Program-made: the position numbers and the translations under genes
NCBI GenBank assembly: GCA_002401495.1
Contig: NVTG01000056.1
Location: 1-7,902, forward strand
Direction of reading: 5' to 3'
Source of the DNA: Candidatus Kaiserbacteria bacterium
GTDB lineage: Bacteria; Patescibacteria; Paceibacteria; UBA9973; UBA2100
DNA length: 7,902 bases
Shown: one piece after another, positions 1-5,166 of the stretch
How the letters are laid out: each line of letters begins with the position of its first letter
Numbering within the stretch: the stretch's first letter is position 1
The notes under the pieces: generated by a model
Databases searched by the model: none
What the model was told of the DNA's origin: nothing
Seen by the model: the letters and a program-made list of their open reading frames with translations, nothing else

Positions 1-113
1 ATGTCTTCATCAGAGCCAGAATACTTGTAGGCTTCAATAACCATTCCGCTAGAGGAAACCTTGAAGCAATAGCCATCAAAGTTTCTTTGGGGTAGTGCTG
101 CTGCGTCGTTCAT
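1..113 (-). CDS. Unrecognised protein, N-terminal 37 codons only (cut by window edge)
   Basis: An open reading frame starts at the ATG complementary to 111-113 and runs off the window at position 1. It begins MNDAAALPQRNFDGYCF and continues with a stretch rich in Ser, Gly, Tyr and acidic residues (ending SGSDED). No signal peptide or membrane segment is visible in these 37 residues and I do not recognise a family. The start is well supported by a GGGAAGGAG Shine-Dalgarno sequence six bases upstream. It is divergent from rpsS, in the place where rplB normally stands in S10 operons, so it marks a second break in the usual gene order. The strong SD resembles the minus-strand genes at 3800-5041 and differs from the SD-less ribosomal genes. 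That it is a real gene is fairly likely; its function is unknown. Confidence 0.6.
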   Translation of the reverse strand, partial: MNDAAALPQRNFDGYCFKVSSSGMVIEAYKYSGSDED

Positions 114-119
114 TTCAGG

Positions 120-128
120 CTCCTTCCC
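120..128 (-). promoter_or_regulatory. Strong Shine-Dalgarno site for the partial minus-strand gene
   Basis: The minus strand reads GGGAAGGAG, then six bases, then ATG at 113-111. This fixes the start of the otherwise unrecognised gene and is the main evidence that the frame is translated. Confidence 0.65.
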
Positions 129-165
129 GAAAATAGTGGCTTTTCAAAATGAGCAACCTAATTAC

Positions 166-193
166 ATAGTACGCCTGTGTGTAAACGGTGCAA
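166..193 (-). promoter_or_regulatory. Possible weak promoter for the gene at 1-113
   Basis: On the minus strand TTGCAC (193-188) is followed after 16 bases by TACTAT (171-166). The -10 is good but the -35 matches the consensus at only three positions. It lies at a sensible distance from the start codon at 113. It lies immediately upstream of, and back to back with, the + promoter at 200-228. This is a tentative call. Confidence 0.3.
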
Positions 194-199
194 ACACCA

Positions 200-228
200 T
201 TGACTTATAACTCATTATGCAATAGTAT
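200..228 (+). promoter_or_regulatory. Sigma-70-type promoter for the rpsS-rplE transcription unit
   Basis: TTGACT (200-205) and TAGTAT (223-228) are separated by exactly 17 bases, predicting a start near 235 and a leader of about 68 nt before rpsS. A short GGTG/CACC dyad (187-198) lies just upstream of the -35 and could be an operator. The same design (TTGACT, 17 bases, TAATAT) recurs before rpsN at 5132-5160. In most bacteria rpsS is transcribed from upstream of rpsJ, so a local promoter fits the operon having been cut here. Confidence 0.65.
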
Positions 229-235
229 AGGCGCA

Positions 236-278
236 CGCCATTAGGGCGGCTTTTTATTGCGAAGCAAAGCAAGGCTTT
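236..278 (+). promoter_or_regulatory. rpsS leader with small hairpins, one followed by a T-run
   Basis: CGCC (236-239) can pair with GGCG (245-248), followed by GC and five T residues (251-255). A second small stem, AAAGC (266-270) with GCTTT (274-278), follows. Both lie downstream of the predicted transcription start, so they would be in the rpsS mRNA leader. The first resembles a minimal terminator or attenuator, but a 4-bp stem is weak and it could equally be the remnant of an older terminator. Confidence 0.25.
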
Positions 279-302
279 AACACAGGCAATATTACACACA
301 AT

Positions 303-629
303 ATGACAAGATCACTTAAAAAAGGGCCATACGTTGACCCCAAATTACTTAAAAAAATTGAAGGAAAAACTCCAGATTCTGCTGGTGTTATTAAGACATG
401 GGCGCGTCGAAGCGACATCTCACCTGAGATGGTTGGATTTATTTTCGGAGTTCACAACGGACGTGTTCACACAGAAGTTTTTGTTACTGAAGACATGGTA
501 GGGCACAAGCTTGGAGAATTTTCTCCTACCAAGACTTTCCGTCGACACGGTGGAAAGATGCAAAAGGAAATGGAGCAGAAAAAGAAAGATACTGAGATTT
601 CTGCAGCTAAAGCAGCTAAAGCCGCATAA
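303..629 (+). CDS. rpsS: Small ribosomal subunit protein uS19
   Basis: uS19 sits in the head of the 30S subunit, contacts uS13 and 16S rRNA, and lies near the A/P-site tRNAs. The 108-residue product begins with the family hallmark [11 protein letters not shown], has [14 protein letters not shown] in the middle, and carries the near-universal [19 protein letters not shown] and [13 protein letters not shown] motifs. It is longer than the usual roughly 90 residues because of a charged tail rich in Lys and Glu that ends in an Ala/Ala/Lys repeat, encoded by two tandem copies of GCAGCTAAA (603-620). The start has no SD. It is the first gene of its transcription unit here, preceded by a promoter rather than by rplB. 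It is followed by rplV across a TAA-TT-ATG junction. Confidence 0.98.
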   Translation: MTRSLKKGPYVDPKLLKKIEGKTPDSAGVIKTWARRSDISPEMVGFIFGVHNGRVHTEVFVTEDMVGHKLGEFSPTKTFRRHGGKMQKEMEQKKKDTEISAAKAAKAA

Positions 630-631
630 TT

Positions 632-955
632 ATGAAAGCATTTCTTAAAAACTACTCTCAATCACCAAGAAAGGTACGTCTAGTAGCTGACCTTATTCGT
701 GGTAAGGACATAGAAAAGGCAAAAGCGCTTTTAACGTTTATCGATAAGAAGTCAGCTCCTGCCCTGAAGAAGCTTCTTGAATCAGCAGTAGCTAACGCTA
801 AAGATTTAAAGAAAAATACCGATAACTTAATTGTTAAAGATATTCGAGTAGATTCAGGAATGTCATTGCGAAGATGGCGGCCGCGAGCCTTCGGACGTGC
901 AACGCCATTTCGACGTCGAAAGAGTAAAGTAACGTTGGTTCTAGGAGACAAATAA
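632..955 (+). CDS. rplV: Large ribosomal subunit protein uL22
   Basis: uL22 binds several 23S rRNA domains and its long beta-hairpin lines the peptide exit tunnel, where macrolide-resistance changes occur in other bacteria. The 107-residue product has the N-terminal motif SPRKVRLVADLIRGK (about residues 11-25), the helical core with AxxNAKDL-like features, and the tunnel hairpin RRWRPRAFGRATPFRRRKS (about 80-98), all well conserved. Length is typical of the family. No SD precedes the ATG, which lies two bases after the rpsS stop, so translation is probably coupled. The C-terminus ends shortly after the KVTLVL strand. Confidence 0.98.
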   Translation: MKAFLKNYSQSPRKVRLVADLIRGKDIEKAKALLTFIDKKSAPALKKLLESAVANAKDLKKNTDNLIVKDIRVDSGMSLRRWRPRAFGRATPFRRRKSKVTLVLGDK

Positions 956-958
956 TAT

Positions 959-1627
959 ATGACACACACAGTACACCCATACGCACATAGATTAGGAATT
1001 ATCCGTGACTGGAAGTCACGATGGTTTGGTGCTACACCAAAACAATACAGAGAGAATCTTAAAGTAGACACTATGATTCGTGTATATTTGAAAAAGCGAC
1101 TACGTGGATTTTACGTAACATCTCTTGAAATAGAAAGAGGAGAAAAAGAACTACGTCTAACTATTAAAACTTCACGTCCCGGTATGGTTATCGGACGTTC
1201 AGGAGAAGGAACTCAATCTCTTTTAGTTGATATAAACAAGCAACTTAAGAAATTAAAGCTTGGAGAAGATAAGCCAAAAGTAAAGATTGATGTTGAAGAA
1301 GTACGTTCTCCCGAGTCTCACGCGGCAGTTGTTGCATACATGATAGCTGAAGGGCTTGAAAAAAGAATGCCTCACCGACGTATTCTTAAACAAACAGTAG
1401 AGAAAGTTATGGCTAATAGGGATGTTAAGGGAGTGAGAATACTACTTGCCGGACGTTTGGGGGGTGCTGAAATGGCTCGAAGGGAGCAAATCAAGAGAGG
1501 GCGAGTTCCTTTGCAGACTTTTAGAGCAGATATTGATTACGTTAAGGAACAAGCATACATGCCATATGGAGTAGTTGGTATTAAAGTTTGGATATACCGA
1601 GGAGATGTATTCGAAGATAAAAAATAA
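959..1627 (+). CDS. rpsC: Small ribosomal subunit protein uS3
   Basis: uS3 sits at the mRNA entry channel of the 30S subunit and takes part in mRNA unwinding. The 222-residue product starts with the family pattern VHPYAHRLGIIRDWKSRWF. It then has a KH type-2 domain with the GxxG loop GRSG at residues 79-82 within RPGMVIGRSGEG. The C-terminal domain shows GVRILLAGRLGGAEMAR and the closing VGIKVWIYRGDVF. Length is normal. The junction with rplV is TAATATATG. An AGGAG lies about 11 bases upstream but falls inside the last codons of rplV, so it may be incidental. Confidence 0.98.
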   Translation: MTHTVHPYAHRLGIIRDWKSRWFGATPKQYRENLKVDTMIRVYLKKRLRGFYVTSLEIERGEKELRLTIKTSRPGMVIGRSGEGTQSLLVDINKQLKKLKLGEDKPKVKIDVEEVRSPESHAAVVAYMIAEGLEKRMPHRRILKQTVEKVMANRDVKGVRILLAGRLGGAEMARREQIKRGRVPLQTFRADIDYVKEQAYMPYGVVGIKVWIYRGDVFEDKK

Positions 1628-1629
1628 GT

Positions 1630-2049
1630 ATGTTATTCCCAAAGAAAGCAAAGCACCGAAAGTGGCAGACTAGGCGTAAGAACCCTAAGAAGTTGGCCCG
1701 ACCCGATACTAGAGGAATTACTGTAGCCTTTGGGTCATACGGACTTAAAGCAATGGCACAAGCTCGTGTTACTTCAAATCAAATTGAAGCAGCGCGTAAA
1801 GTAATTGTACGAACAGTAGGAAAGACTGGAAAAATGTGGATACGTATTTTCCCAGACCGACCTATAACAAGAAAAGCAGCCGAAGTAGGTATGGGAAAAG
1901 GAAAGGGAGATCCTGTAGGCTACGTTGCTGAAGTTCGCGCAGGACGACTACTCTTTGAAGTAGACGGAGTAGATGAAGAAACTGCACGATCAGCGCTTCG
2001 TAAGGCAGGCATGAAAATGTCTATGAAGACTAAGATAGTTGAACGATAA
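1630..2049 (+). CDS. rplP: Large ribosomal subunit protein uL16
   Basis: uL16 lies near the peptidyl transferase centre and A-site tRNA and is added late in 50S assembly. The 139-residue product shows an N-terminal basic stretch (MLFPKKAKHRKW), then FGSYGLKA, RVTSNQIEAARKVI, the strongly conserved WIRIFPDRPITRKAAE and MGKGKGDPVGYVAEV, and finally LLFEVDGV. Length matches the family. It starts two bases after the rpsC stop (TAA-GT-ATG) with no SD and ends one base before rpmC. Confidence 0.98.
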   Translation: MLFPKKAKHRKWQTRRKNPKKLARPDTRGITVAFGSYGLKAMAQARVTSNQIEAARKVIVRTVGKTGKMWIRIFPDRPITRKAAEVGMGKGKGDPVGYVAEVRAGRLLFEVDGVDEETARSALRKAGMKMSMKTKIVER

Positions 2050-2050
2050 T

Positions 2051-2242
2051 ATGACTGATTTAAAGAAAAAAAGCGTTAAAGATTTGGAGAAGCTTGTTAA
2101 AGAAAAACGAGAGGAGCTTCGTGAATTCCGATTCAAGAACGCTGGTTCAAGAGTTCGTAATGTTAAAGAGGGACGAAATACTCGTCACGACGTAGCAAAG
2201 ATCTTGACGGAACTTAATATGCGGAGTAAGTTAGAAAATTAA
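2051..2242 (+). CDS. rpmC: Large ribosomal subunit protein uL29
   Basis: uL29 is a small helical-hairpin protein at the exit-tunnel rim next to uL23, where trigger factor and SRP dock. The 63-residue product is highly charged, with the first helix KSVKDLEKLVKEKREELREFRF and a second helix carrying the family motif RHDVAKILTELN; the first helix is quoted here only as an outline of its start and end, residues 7-28. I chose ATG 2051 rather than the in-frame ATG at 2039. It restores the TAA-T-ATG junction used across the operon, and MTDLKK fits the family N-terminus, whereas the longer form would overlap rplP. Confidence 0.96.
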   Translation: MTDLKKKSVKDLEKLVKEKREELREFRFKNAGSRVRNVKEGRNTRHDVAKILTELNMRSKLEN

Positions 2243-2243
2243 T

Positions 2244-2486
2244 ATGGAAGAGAACACACACAAAGGAAAGACACTAAGAGGAACTGTAGTAGGAACCTCA
2301 ATGGAAAAAACCGCAAAGGTTGCTGTTTCTCGCTACGTTAAACATCCTAAGTACAAGAAGTTTGTTAAGCAGGTTAAGAAATATCTTGTTCATGACCCAG
2401 AAAACACAGCGGTTATTGGAGCAAGTGTAGTAATACGAGAGTCTCGACCAATTTCAAAGAATAAGAACTTCGTAATAGAAAGCTAA
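2244..2486 (+). CDS. rpsQ: Small ribosomal subunit protein uS17
   Basis: uS17 is an early-assembling 16S rRNA-binding protein with an OB fold. The 80-residue product has LRGTVVGTSMEKTAKVAV (about residues 11-28) and RYVKHPKYKKF, the loop KKYLVHDPEN, and the final strand IRESRPISKNKNF, all characteristic. Length is typical. The junction with rpmC is TAATATG and there is no SD. It sits between rpmC and rplN as in the standard spc/S10 order. Confidence 0.98.
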   Translation: MEENTHKGKTLRGTVVGTSMEKTAKVAVSRYVKHPKYKKFVKQVKKYLVHDPENTAVIGASVVIRESRPISKNKNFVIES

Positions 2487-2487
2487 T

Positions 2488-2859
2488 ATGATTCAAGCAC
2501 AAACAATAGTGAAAATTGCCGACAACGCCGGTGGAAAGATTGGACGAGTATTTAAAGTTCTAGGAGGTTCAAAGCGCCGATACGCTCGTATCGGAGACGA
2601 AGTGGTACTTTCAATACAATCAGCTGAACCACGAAAGCAGGTTAAGAAAAAGGACGTATTACGAGGAGTAGTTGTTCGACAAGTACAGCCTTTCCGTCGA
2701 AAGGATGGTTCATACATTCGTTTTGATGAAAACGCTGTTGTTATTGTTGAAAAAGACAAGAAAGAGCCTAGAGGAACACGTGTATTCGGCCCAGTTCCTA
2801 GAGAATTAGCAGAGCGCGGATATCAAAAGATCGTTAACTTAGCCCCTGAGGTTGTATAA
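2488..2859 (+). CDS. rplN: Large ribosomal subunit protein uL14
   Basis: uL14 is a beta-barrel protein at the subunit interface; it forms intersubunit bridges with 16S rRNA and binds the silencing factor RsfS in other bacteria. The 123-residue product begins MIQAQTIVKIADNAGGK and contains FKVLGGSKRRYARIGD, VLRGVVVRQ, FRRKDGSYIRFDENAVV, and the C-terminal GTRVFGPVPREL and KIVNLAPEVV motifs. Length (122-123) is standard. The junction with rpsQ is TAATATG, with no SD. Confidence 0.98.
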   Translation: MIQAQTIVKIADNAGGKIGRVFKVLGGSKRRYARIGDEVVLSIQSAEPRKQVKKKDVLRGVVVRQVQPFRRKDGSYIRFDENAVVIVEKDKKEPRGTRVFGPVPRELAERGYQKIVNLAPEVV

Positions 2860-2863
2860 ATAT

Positions 2864-3172
2864 ATGAAAATCAAAAAAGGAGACAAAGTAATAGTTATCG
2901 CAGGAAAGGACAAAGGAAAGTCTGGGGTTGTTCTTCGAGCACTTCCTACACTGGATAAGGTTATCGTTGAAGGAGTAAGCGTTGCAAAGCGTCACCAAAA
3001 GGCACGAACCAAGGGCCAAAGTGGTCAGATTGTAGACAAGACTCTTCCAATTCACGTATCAAACGTATCATTGGTTGATCCAAAGAGCGGAAAGCCAACT
3101 AGAATTGGTATTAAACGAGAAGACGGTAAACGAGTTCGTGTTGCTAAAAACAGCGGAACAGTAATAAAGTAA
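2864..3172 (+). CDS. rplX: Large ribosomal subunit protein uL24
   Basis: uL24 is one of the proteins that start 50S assembly, and it sits near the tunnel exit. The 102-residue product opens with a KOW motif, KKGDKVIVIAGKDKGKSG (about residues 4-21), followed by the family patterns VIVEGVSVAKRHQK and IHVSNVSLVDPKSGKPTR. A Cys-free C-terminal part ends in a basic segment. I chose ATG 2864 over the in-frame TTG at 2852. The latter lies inside rplN, and MKIKKGD is the usual family start. The gap from the rplN stop is four bases (TAAATATATG). Confidence 0.97.
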   Translation: MKIKKGDKVIVIAGKDKGKSGVVLRALPTLDKVIVEGVSVAKRHQKARTKGQSGQIVDKTLPIHVSNVSLVDPKSGKPTRIGIKREDGKRVRVAKNSGTVIK

Positions 3173-3173
3173 T

Positions 3174-3713
3174 ATGCAAACAACAACAGAAAAACAAATA
3201 AAGATGTTTGACGTCCTAAAGAAGCAATTTGGATATACAAATAAAATGCAGACACCCAAGCTTACTAAGATTGTAGTTGCGGCAAAGGTTGGTTCTATGA
3301 AAGAGAAGAACAAGATTGAACTTGTTATTGACCGACTAGCTCAAATCACAGGGCAAAAGCCTAAAGCAAACGTTGCAAAGAAATCAATTGCTACCTTTAA
3401 GTTAAGAGAGGGAACTATAATTGGACACTCAGTTACTCTAAGGGGTAAAAGAATGGGAGACTTTTTAGATAAACTAATTCACATAGCTCTTCCCCGTACT
3501 CGAGACTTTAGAGGACTGAACGTTAGTGGAATTGATGAGATGGGTAACTACTCAATCGGAATTAAAGAACATACCATCTTCCCGGAGGCGGCAGACGAAG
3601 AATTGCGAGATGTATTTGGTTTTGGAATTACATTTGTAACTACAGCAAAAACTAAAGAAGAAGCAGAAGCGCTCCTCCGCGAGCTCGGGTTACCGATAAA
3701 GAAAGAAGAATAA
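3174..3713 (+). CDS. rplE: Large ribosomal subunit protein uL5
   Basis: uL5 binds 5S rRNA in the central protuberance and contacts P-site tRNA. The 179-residue product has FGYTNKMQTPKLTKIVV near the N-terminus, LAQITGQKPKANVAKKSIA, FKLREGTIIGHSVTLRG, IALPRTRDFRGL, GNYSIGIKEHTIFPE, and the final VTTAKTKEEAEALLRELGLP, all diagnostic. Length is normal. The family segment usually close to VNMGVG reads VAAKVGSM here, a mild deviation. It is the last gene before the minus-strand insert, and a strong intrinsic terminator lies just beyond its stop. Normally rpsN follows directly. Confidence 0.98.
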   Translation: MQTTTEKQIKMFDVLKKQFGYTNKMQTPKLTKIVVAAKVGSMKEKNKIELVIDRLAQITGQKPKANVAKKSIATFKLREGTIIGHSVTLRGKRMGDFLDKLIHIALPRTRDFRGLNVSGIDEMGNYSIGIKEHTIFPEAADEELRDVFGFGITFVTTAKTKEEAEALLRELGLPIKKEE

Positions 3714-3715
3714 GG

Positions 3716-3742
3716 AAAAGCCACCCTAAGGGGTGGTTTTTT
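3716..3742 (+). terminator. Intrinsic terminator ending the rpsS-rplE unit
   Basis: CCACCC (3721-3726) and GGGTGG (3731-3736) form a 6-bp G+C stem with a TAAG loop, followed by six T residues (3737-3742). Flanking A residues at 3716-3719 extend the pairing with the T-run. It begins three bases after the rplE stop. It means transcription from the rpsS promoter is not expected to reach rpsN, which explains the need for the second promoter. Confidence 0.85.
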
Positions 3743-3747
3743 AGTTG

Positions 3748-3791
3748 AAAAAATTATAGGCGGACACCAAAGTGGTGGTGTCCGCCTATAA
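3748..3791 (-). terminator. Intrinsic terminator of the minus-strand gene pair
   Basis: A perfect 16-bp inverted repeat (3754-3769 with 3776-3791, core GGCGGACACCA) has a 6-base loop. On the minus strand it is followed by six T residues (complement of 3748-3753). It lies nine bases beyond the SPFH-like gene's stop codon. It has no T-run on the + strand, so it acts in one direction and faces the rplE terminator a few bases away. Confidence 0.88.
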
Positions 3792-3799
3792 AAAGAACT

Positions 3800-4690
3800 T
3801 TATTGTTTTGGAATCGGAACGATTCCTTGACCTTGGGTGCCGGTGACAATAATTGTCTGGCTTGCACCCAGTGCAATTTCCCGGGTCAGCATGGCTTGGA
3901 AGATTGCAGATCGAATTCCAGAAGGATCTTCTTTTACAAAGTCTTCCAGAAGCTGAATTGCAACAACCATCTTTTCCATTGCAAGAGTTGCGGCGATCGC
4001 ATTAATAACCGCCGGATCGGGCTTGACGTTGGAAACAACTGCGTCAACCAAAAACAAGGGTGAGTCGTTTTCAGAGAGGATTGTTCCAACAGCCTTCCTT
4101 ACAACGCTTGAGAAGTCATCAGCGCCATCGGTTTCGATGGCTTCGAAAACAGCTTCCACGCTGCTGTATTGCAGGCAAACTTCACGGATTTTTCCGCGTA
4201 CTTGCTGCTGAACTTGCTGGAAGTAGACAGAGGGTGCATTCAAAAGCATGACCCTACCGCCGCCGCCGAGGTCTGTTGGTTCTGGGTTGCCCAGAATACC
4301 CATGCGCAATATTGCTTCTTTGCCATTTGGCTTTTTGTAATCCGGCATCGCGAATAAAAGACGCACATCGAGTGTCATTGGCTCCCGCTTTTTGCCGACG
4401 ATGCAGCGATGGTCTTCGTCATCATTTGGACTAGTGCGTCCAAATTGCTCTTTGATTTGAAAGCCGGATTTCTGAATAAGTATCAACTTATTCCCAAAGC
4501 CGCTGAAAAATCCAGTTTTCCCGATGTCCACCTGTCCAGGCTCGTAGATTTTGCCATCAAAACCTGTTGGTGTAAGCATCAGGCCGAGCATGTTGGGTGG
4601 TACGGCGCGTACTTCAGCTGCGGTTGCTGAAGAGGTTGATGCTATGGCTACGAGAGCTGCAAACATCACGGTGAGTAGAATACGTTTCAT
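3800..4690 (-). CDS. Exported SPFH/band-7 (prohibitin-like) domain protein, probable
   Basis: The 296-residue product starts with a clear export signal: MKR, then a hydrophobic core at residues 4-18, then an AxA-type site with cleavage likely near 24-25 (SATAA). It could also stay as an N-terminal anchor; either way the rest would be outside the membrane. The mature part resembles an SPFH domain: PPNMLGLMLTPTG and YEPGQVDIG (about 31-57), LILIQKSGFQIKEQF (69-83), the strand MTLDVRLLFAMPD (105-117), and VVSNVKPDPAVINAIAATLA (218-237). A C-terminal helix runs into SQTIIVTG (277-284). SPFH proteins form membrane-associated rings or scaffolds that organise proteases and lipids. A GAAAGGAAA SD precedes the ATG. 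It is second in an operon with the small membrane protein at 4709-5041. Family assignment is by motif only and is moderately sure; its role is unknown. Confidence 0.65.
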   Translation of the reverse strand: MKRILLTVMFAALVAIASTSSATAAEVRAVPPNMLGLMLTPTGFDGKIYEPGQVDIGKTGFFSGFGNKLILIQKSGFQIKEQFGRTSPNDDEDHRCIVGKKREPMTLDVRLLFAMPDYKKPNGKEAILRMGILGNPEPTDLGGGGRVMLLNAPSVYFQQVQQQVRGKIREVCLQYSSVEAVFEAIETDGADDFSSVVRKAVGTILSENDSPLFLVDAVVSNVKPDPAVINAIAATLAMEKMVVAIQLLEDFVKEDPSGIRSAIFQAMLTREIALGASQTIIVTGTQGQGIVPIPKQ

Positions 4691-4696
4691 TTGATC

Positions 4697-4706
4697 ATTT
4701 CCTTTC
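4697..4706 (-). promoter_or_regulatory. Shine-Dalgarno of the SPFH-like gene, inside a small dyad
   Basis: On the minus strand GAAAGGAAAT lies between TGATC (4711-4707) and GATCA (4696-4692), a 5-bp inverted repeat that would put the SD in the loop. The TGA of the upstream gene is the first part of the stem, so a ribosome finishing that gene would open it. This supports translational coupling and the chosen start at 4690. Confidence 0.5.
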
Positions 4707-4708
4707 GA

Positions 4709-5041
4709 TCAGTTTTCTTCGATATTGGCATCCATGTCTTCATATATCGAAGATCCGTCGAGGCCGACGCGTGGTATTGTATTTGTTGCGTAAGTGACTG
4801 CGTTCATCGAGAACCCAATCAACACCAAAACAATTACAAGAAAAAAACTGCTATTTGCCCAAAGACGGGCTGTAACAGCTTCTTTTGGAGTCAGCCCTTC
4901 GGTTTCAAGCAGTTTTTTAATAAACCACTTGACTATAAAAAGCATAACCAGGACAAACACAAAAGTGCCAACTAGGCTCGTTATGTTTGATTGTAGCCCT
5001 CTGAGGAAGCCCTCCAGGGTTAATTCAGTTGTAGGTGTCAT
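4709..5041 (-). CDS. Small membrane protein with two predicted transmembrane helices
   Basis: The 110-residue product has hydrophobic helices at about residues 20-37 and 64-85. They are joined by a positively charged loop (KWFIKKL, then TPKEAVTARLW), so by the positive-inside rule both ends should face outwards. The C-terminal tail (about 86-110) is acidic and ends in DANIEEN. I do not recognise a family; NfeD-type partners of SPFH proteins carry an OB domain, which is absent here. I chose the ATG at 5041, giving MTPTTEL. It has an AAAGGAAAG SD and lies downstream of a near-consensus promoter, while the in-frame ATG at 5143 lies upstream of that promoter. It is first in a two-gene operon, 18 bases before the SPFH-like gene and in the same frame, separated by one TGA. 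Its acting as membrane partner of the SPFH-like protein is inference. Confidence 0.75.
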   Translation of the reverse strand: MTPTTELTLEGFLRGLQSNITSLVGTFVFVLVMLFIVKWFIKKLLETEGLTPKEAVTARLWANSSFFLVIVLVLIGFSMNAVTYATNTIPRVGLDGSSIYEDMDANIEEN

Positions 5042-5045
5042 AGAA

Positions 5046-5054
5046 CTTTCCTTT
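5046..5054 (-). promoter_or_regulatory. Shine-Dalgarno deciding the start of the 2-TM gene
   Basis: The minus strand reads AAAGGAAAG and then four bases before ATG 5041-5039. It supports this start over the longer in-frame reading that begins at 5143. Confidence 0.7.
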
Positions 5055-5059
5055 TTCGA

Positions 5060-5081
5060 CTTGGCCGAAAATTTGACCAAG
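5060..5081 (-). promoter_or_regulatory. Dyad at the transcription start of the minus-strand operon
   Basis: On the minus strand CTTGGTC (5081-5075) can pair with GGCCAAG (5066-5060), seven pairs including one G-U, around an 8-base A/T-rich loop. It begins at about +1 of the predicted transcript. It could be an operator read as DNA or a 5' stem protecting the mRNA; the sequence does not decide. Confidence 0.3.
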
Positions 5082-5084
5082 AGC

Positions 5085-5113
5085 ATTTTAACACCATATA
5101 TGAGCCATGTCAA
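5085..5113 (-). promoter_or_regulatory. Near-consensus sigma-70 promoter of the 2-TM/SPFH operon
   Basis: On the minus strand TTGACA (5113-5108) and TAAAAT (5090-5085) are separated by exactly 17 bases. The -35 is a perfect match and the -10 matches five of six. The predicted start is near 5078, giving a leader of about 37 nt. It is the best promoter in the window. Confidence 0.8.
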
Positions 5114-5131
5114 ATATGAACAAGGAATCAA

Positions 5132-5160
5132 TTGACTTCCCACTCCATTTTAGGTAATAT
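5132..5160 (+). promoter_or_regulatory. Sigma-70 promoter restarting the ribosomal operon at rpsN
   Basis: TTGACT (5132-5137) and TAATAT (5155-5160) are 17 bases apart. Transcription would start near 5167, leaving an 89-nt leader before rpsN. It diverges from the minus-strand promoter, the two -35 boxes being 18 bases apart. It follows the same design as the promoter before rpsS. Confidence 0.78.
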
Positions 5161-5166
5161 GCTCGC

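Noticed and set aside
658..1071. Minus-strand frame of 137 codons over rplV and rpsC
   Set aside because: Shadow of two clearly identified ribosomal protein genes; no recognisable product.
4023..4630. Several + strand frames of 62-73 codons opposite the SPFH-like gene
   Set aside because: Overlapping antisense frames with no initiation signals or family-like sequence; the minus-strand gene explains the region.
4691..4975. Open + strand frame of 94 codons opposite the 2-TM gene
   Set aside because: Antisense to a gene with a promoter, SD and coherent membrane helices; no SD of its own and a product rich in Cys and His without a pattern.
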